Assembly: GCA_030672555.1 (NCBI GenBank)
Contig: DAOVGD010000122.1
Span: 1 to 15,383, forward strand
From: Desulfobacterales bacterium
GTDB lineage: Bacteria > Desulfobacterota > Desulfobacteria > Desulfobacterales > C00003106
Direction of reading: 5' to 3'
DNA length: 15,383 bases
Position numbers and translations under genes: made by a program. Below are positions 13,036-15,383 of this stretch, piece by piece. Under the pieces are notes generated by a model. It saw only the letters and a program-made list of their open reading frames with translations. It searched no databases and was not told where the DNA came from. Every line of letters begins with the position of its first letter. The first letter of the stretch is position 1.

Positions 13036-13800
13036 ATGCAAACTGTTATGAACTCGTCAAAATTGGAGTCATCAACTATACAGGTAGAGAATATTCCCGG
13101 TAATAGTCGCAATCAAGAGTCTCAACGTACCCACTGCATTCGATGCGGCACCTGTTGTATGAAGGGAGGGCCTACACTTCATCTGGAAGATAGAAGCATA
13201 TTGGAAACCAGGAACATCAAGAGATCCGATCTTTATACTATAAGGAAAGGGGAAACTGTCTATAACAATGTTGCAGGTAAACCCTCCGTACTTTCTGAAG
13301 AGATTATAAAGATCAAGGGAACAGGAGAAAGTCATGCTTGTATTTTCTATGACCACAACCAAAAAGGATGCGCAATATATGCGAACAGGCCAATAGAGTG
13401 TCGCGTCTTAAAGTGCTGGGATACCAAGGATCTCGAAGCTGTTTTTGAAAAAAACAGGCTTTGCCGTCAACATCTCATTCCTCCCGACACCACGCTGGCG
13501 CACATCATTGCCGCCCACGAACAAAGGTGCTCTTACCTGACGCTTGAAACATTGATAAATAAAATGAGGGGGCCGGACGCAACCGAGGCGGTTGAGAAGG
13601 TGATCGAACAACTACAATTTGACCACTACCTGCGTACTTTTATTGCTAAAAAATTTGAACTGCCAATAGAAGAAATGGACTTTTTCTTCGGAAGACAGTT
13701 GACAACAACTATCAGGACATTCGGCCTTCAAGTCAAACAGGAGGGGGATGCCTTTTTGCTTACTCCGATAGAAAAAAAAACAGGAAATTATGGAATTTAG
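13036..13800 (+). CDS. Second YkgJ-type cysteine-cluster protein
   Basis: Numbered from the ATG at 13036 (254 residues), the N-terminal CIRCGTCC motif (Cys34, 37, 40 and 41) and the later CIFYDHNQKGCAIYANRPIEC segment (Cys102, 112 and 122, with the RPxxC signature) place this in the YkgJ-like family; further cysteines are at 127, 143 and 165. A metal centre is expected, function unknown. The C-terminal third (about 170-254) is helical and not part of the core family. It is longer than the protein at 10001 and only distantly similar outside the motifs. The start is uncertain: ATGs at 13036 and 13048 lack good ribosome sites, and a TTG at 13000 lies inside the palindrome. It precedes the MFS gene by 129 bp. 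Confidence 0.75.
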   Translation: MQTVMNSSKLESSTIQVENIPGNSRNQESQRTHCIRCGTCCMKGGPTLHLEDRSILETRNIKRSDLYTIRKGETVYNNVAGKPSVLSEEIIKIKGTGESHACIFYDHNQKGCAIYANRPIECRVLKCWDTKDLEAVFEKNRLCRQHLIPPDTTLAHIIAAHEQRCSYLTLETLINKMRGPDATEAVEKVIEQLQFDHYLRTFIAKKFELPIEEMDFFFGRQLTTTIRTFGLQVKQEGDAFLLTPIEKKTGNYGI

Positions 13801-13916
13801 GAATTTAGGAATTGCGAATTAGAAAAGATTTGGAGTTGACAAATCACATGCGGCACTGCAATTCAAAAGGCGGAACCTTAAAAATTCCTGAATCCCTAAA
13901 TTCCTCAATTCCTGAA
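13792..13916. repeat. GGAATTTAGG-type imperfect inverted repeat
   Basis: GGAATTTAGGAATTTAGG (13792-13809) and the following AGGAATTGCGAATT face an A/T-rich complement at 13881-13916 (AATTCCTGAATCCCTAAATT and continuation). Arms are imperfect. The wording resembles the repeat after rpe at 3555-3597, so both may belong to one dispersed family. It overlaps the last codons of the YkgJ-type gene and lies just before the MFS gene. Confidence 0.55.
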
Positions 13917-13929
13917 TCACTCTTTTTTT

Positions 13930-15383
13930 ATGTCAGATAAACTCGCCAGCAAAAATACTCCTCAAAAGCCGACCCGATTTCTTCAAAACCCTTTTCTCTG
14001 GGCAGGGACGACCTATTTTGCCGAAGGGCTCCCGTATTCGATCGTACGCCAAATTTCGAGTGTCTTTTTTAAAGACCACAACGCTACGCTCCAGGCCATC
14101 GGTTTGACATCCCTCTATGGTCTTCCGTGGACACTCAAATTCCTCTGGGCCCCGTTCATAGAATCGTTTGGGACAAAAAGAAAATGGCTGTGCCTGATGC
14201 AGATTTGTCTTGTAATCGTCGCTCTTCTGATGGCGTTTGCCTCAACACTTCCGGAAGCGCTCAAGTTCGTAGCCATACTTTTTTTTGTTATGGCTCTCCT
14301 ATCTGCAACGAATGACATCGCCATTGATGGTTATTATATGGAGGCACTGGACGATGACGGACAGGCAAAGTTTGTGGGATACCGGGTGATGGCATATCGA
14401 CTGGCGCTTGTCGCCGGTGCGGGCGGTATTGTGTCCCTCGTGGGAAAGACAAACTGGCTTACCGGATTTGTACTGGCAGGGATCATATTCATTACCCTCG
14501 CTATCTACCACCAGATATCTCTTCCCAAAGTTGAAATCGAAACCCGGTCTATATCAAAAATATGGCGCAGTGTATTGAGCAGAAAAAATATCCTTATCAT
14601 AGCAGGTGCTGTTTTCCTCTTTTTCATAGCCAGGGCCCTGATCGAGTCAGAGCTCTTCACAACAACAACCGCCCCTCTCAGACCTTACCTCGATCGCATG
14701 TCCACCCCGGATTGGATCGGGCTTGCTCTTTTACTCGTTATTACATCCCTGCTTATCGCTTTTAAACCGCTAAAAAGAAGGCTTGAACAATCAAACTCTA
14801 TAGTTGGGAACTCGTTTATATCTTTCCTTGACCAACCAAAGATCAAATATATCCTCCTGTTTGTTATACTTTATAGGGCAGGGGAATCGCTCCTGTCATC
14901 CATGTCCACCCCTTTTATCCTTGATATCGGGATCACCAAATTCGAATTTGGGATCATCTCCGGGACCATAGGGACCATATGTTCAATTGTCGGAACCATA
15001 GCAGGCGGATGGCTGATATCACGCTATGACCTTATAAAAACTATCTGGCCCATAACACTTGGCCAGAACCTGACCAATCTGGTCTACATGGGGATGGCGT
15101 ATAAATTCAGCCATCTTGTCGGGCATCCGGAACTCGGCGCCGCTTCCATAGGAATGGTCGGGGTTGTTCATGCTATAGACCAGTTGGCCGGAGGATTCGG
15201 AACAGCAGTATTCGTCACCTTTCTTATGCGAACCTGCAAGAAAGAATACAAGGCATCACATTTTGCCATAGTCTCCGGGCTCATGAGTGTCTGCGGCACA
15301 TTGATGGGAGTCGTAAGCGGCTTTTTAGCTGCCTCGCTCGGTTATGTCATCTTTTTCGGGCTAAGCTTTCTGGCGTCGATCCC
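13930..15383 (+). CDS. AmpG-like MFS permease (3' end beyond window)
   Basis: The frame is open from the ATG at 13930 to the window edge (484 codons), so the C-terminus is missing. The protein is a multi-pass inner-membrane transporter of the major facilitator superfamily, closest in look to AmpG, which imports muropeptides during wall recycling. Supporting motifs are YFAEGLPYSIVR (29-40), a GTKRKW loop after the second membrane segment (81-86), SATNDIAIDGYYME (125-138), and many hydrophobic segments of about 20 residues. The substrate is not certain: AmpG-like proteins are a broad group. The ATG follows a run of seven T with no ribosome site, so the start is moderately secure. Confidence 0.82.
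   Translation, partial: MSDKLASKNTPQKPTRFLQNPFLWAGTTYFAEGLPYSIVRQISSVFFKDHNATLQAIGLTSLYGLPWTLKFLWAPFIESFGTKRKWLCLMQICLVIVALLMAFASTLPEALKFVAILFFVMALLSATNDIAIDGYYMEALDDDGQAKFVGYRVMAYRLALVAGAGGIVSLVGKTNWLTGFVLAGIIFITLAIYHQISLPKVEIETRSISKIWRSVLSRKNILIIAGAVFLFFIARALIESELFTTTTAPLRPYLDRMSTPDWIGLALLLVITSLLIAFKPLKRRLEQSNSIVGNSFISFLDQPKIKYILLFVILYRAGESLLSSMSTPFILDIGITKFEFGIISGTIGTICSIVGTIAGGWLISRYDLIKTIWPITLGQNLTNLVYMGMAYKFSHLVGHPELGAASIGMVGVVHAIDQLAGGFGTAVFVTFLMRTCKKEYKASHFAIVSGLMSVCGTLMGVVSGFLAASLGYVIFFGLSFLASI

Noticed and set aside
12781..13041. An 86-residue minus-strand frame and its shadow at 12824-13018
   Set aside because: The sequence is the long palindrome; the translation is repeat-derived and low in protein character, with no ribosome site.

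Overview
The window looks like chromosomal DNA of a dissimilatory sulfate-reducing bacterium of the Desulfobacterota (former Deltaproteobacteria). The main evidence is a complete reductive-type dsrA-dsrB-dsrD-dsrN cluster, in which DsrA and DsrB carry every siroheme and ferredoxin cysteine at the positions known from Desulfovibrio. Species or genus cannot be named from the sequence alone.

Layout. Positions 1-3545 (+): endonuclease V (nfi), then methionyl-tRNA formyltransferase (fmt), a membrane-anchored triple-PASTA protein, and ribulose-phosphate 3-epimerase (rpe). Positions 3586-4972 (-): an exported DUF1573 protein followed by a HAD phosphatase, in one overlapping operon. Positions 5051-5482 (+): a PilZ-type protein, divergent from the DUF1573 operon and convergent with dsrN. 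Positions 5479-9686 (-): the dsrABDN operon, with a good promoter at about 9846-9874. Positions 10001-11042 (+): a YkgJ-type cysteine-cluster protein and a 119-residue unknown, divergent from dsrA. Positions 11146-12692 (-): two tandem, paralogous 210-residue TPR proteins, each with its own apparent transcription unit. Positions 13036-15383 (+): a second YkgJ-type protein and the start of an AmpG-like MFS permease that runs off the window.

The main discovery candidate is the DUF1573 gene. Its reading frame is interrupted by one in-frame TGA (4733-4735), exactly where the family has the first Cys of its Cys-Gly-Cys motif. The frame continues without a shift through well-conserved family sequence. 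An 8-bp perfect hairpin with a GU-starting loop sits 18 nt after the TGA, as expected of a bacterial SECIS. I read it as an exported selenoprotein with a Sec-Gly-Cys motif, and these two residues are the only thiol/selenol residues left after the signal peptide. A conventional gene caller would split it into two fragments.

The dsr operon supplies sulfite reductase (DsrAB), its small activator DsrD, and DsrN, the amidase thought to make siroheme amide for the enzyme. The flanking YkgJ, TPR and unknown proteins may be accessory, but the sequence does not prove this. Intergenic spaces are unusually rich in inverted repeats of several unrelated sequence families, including an imperfect palindrome of about 210 bp at 12804-13015. 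No rRNA, tRNA, CRISPR array, transposase or integrase was seen.
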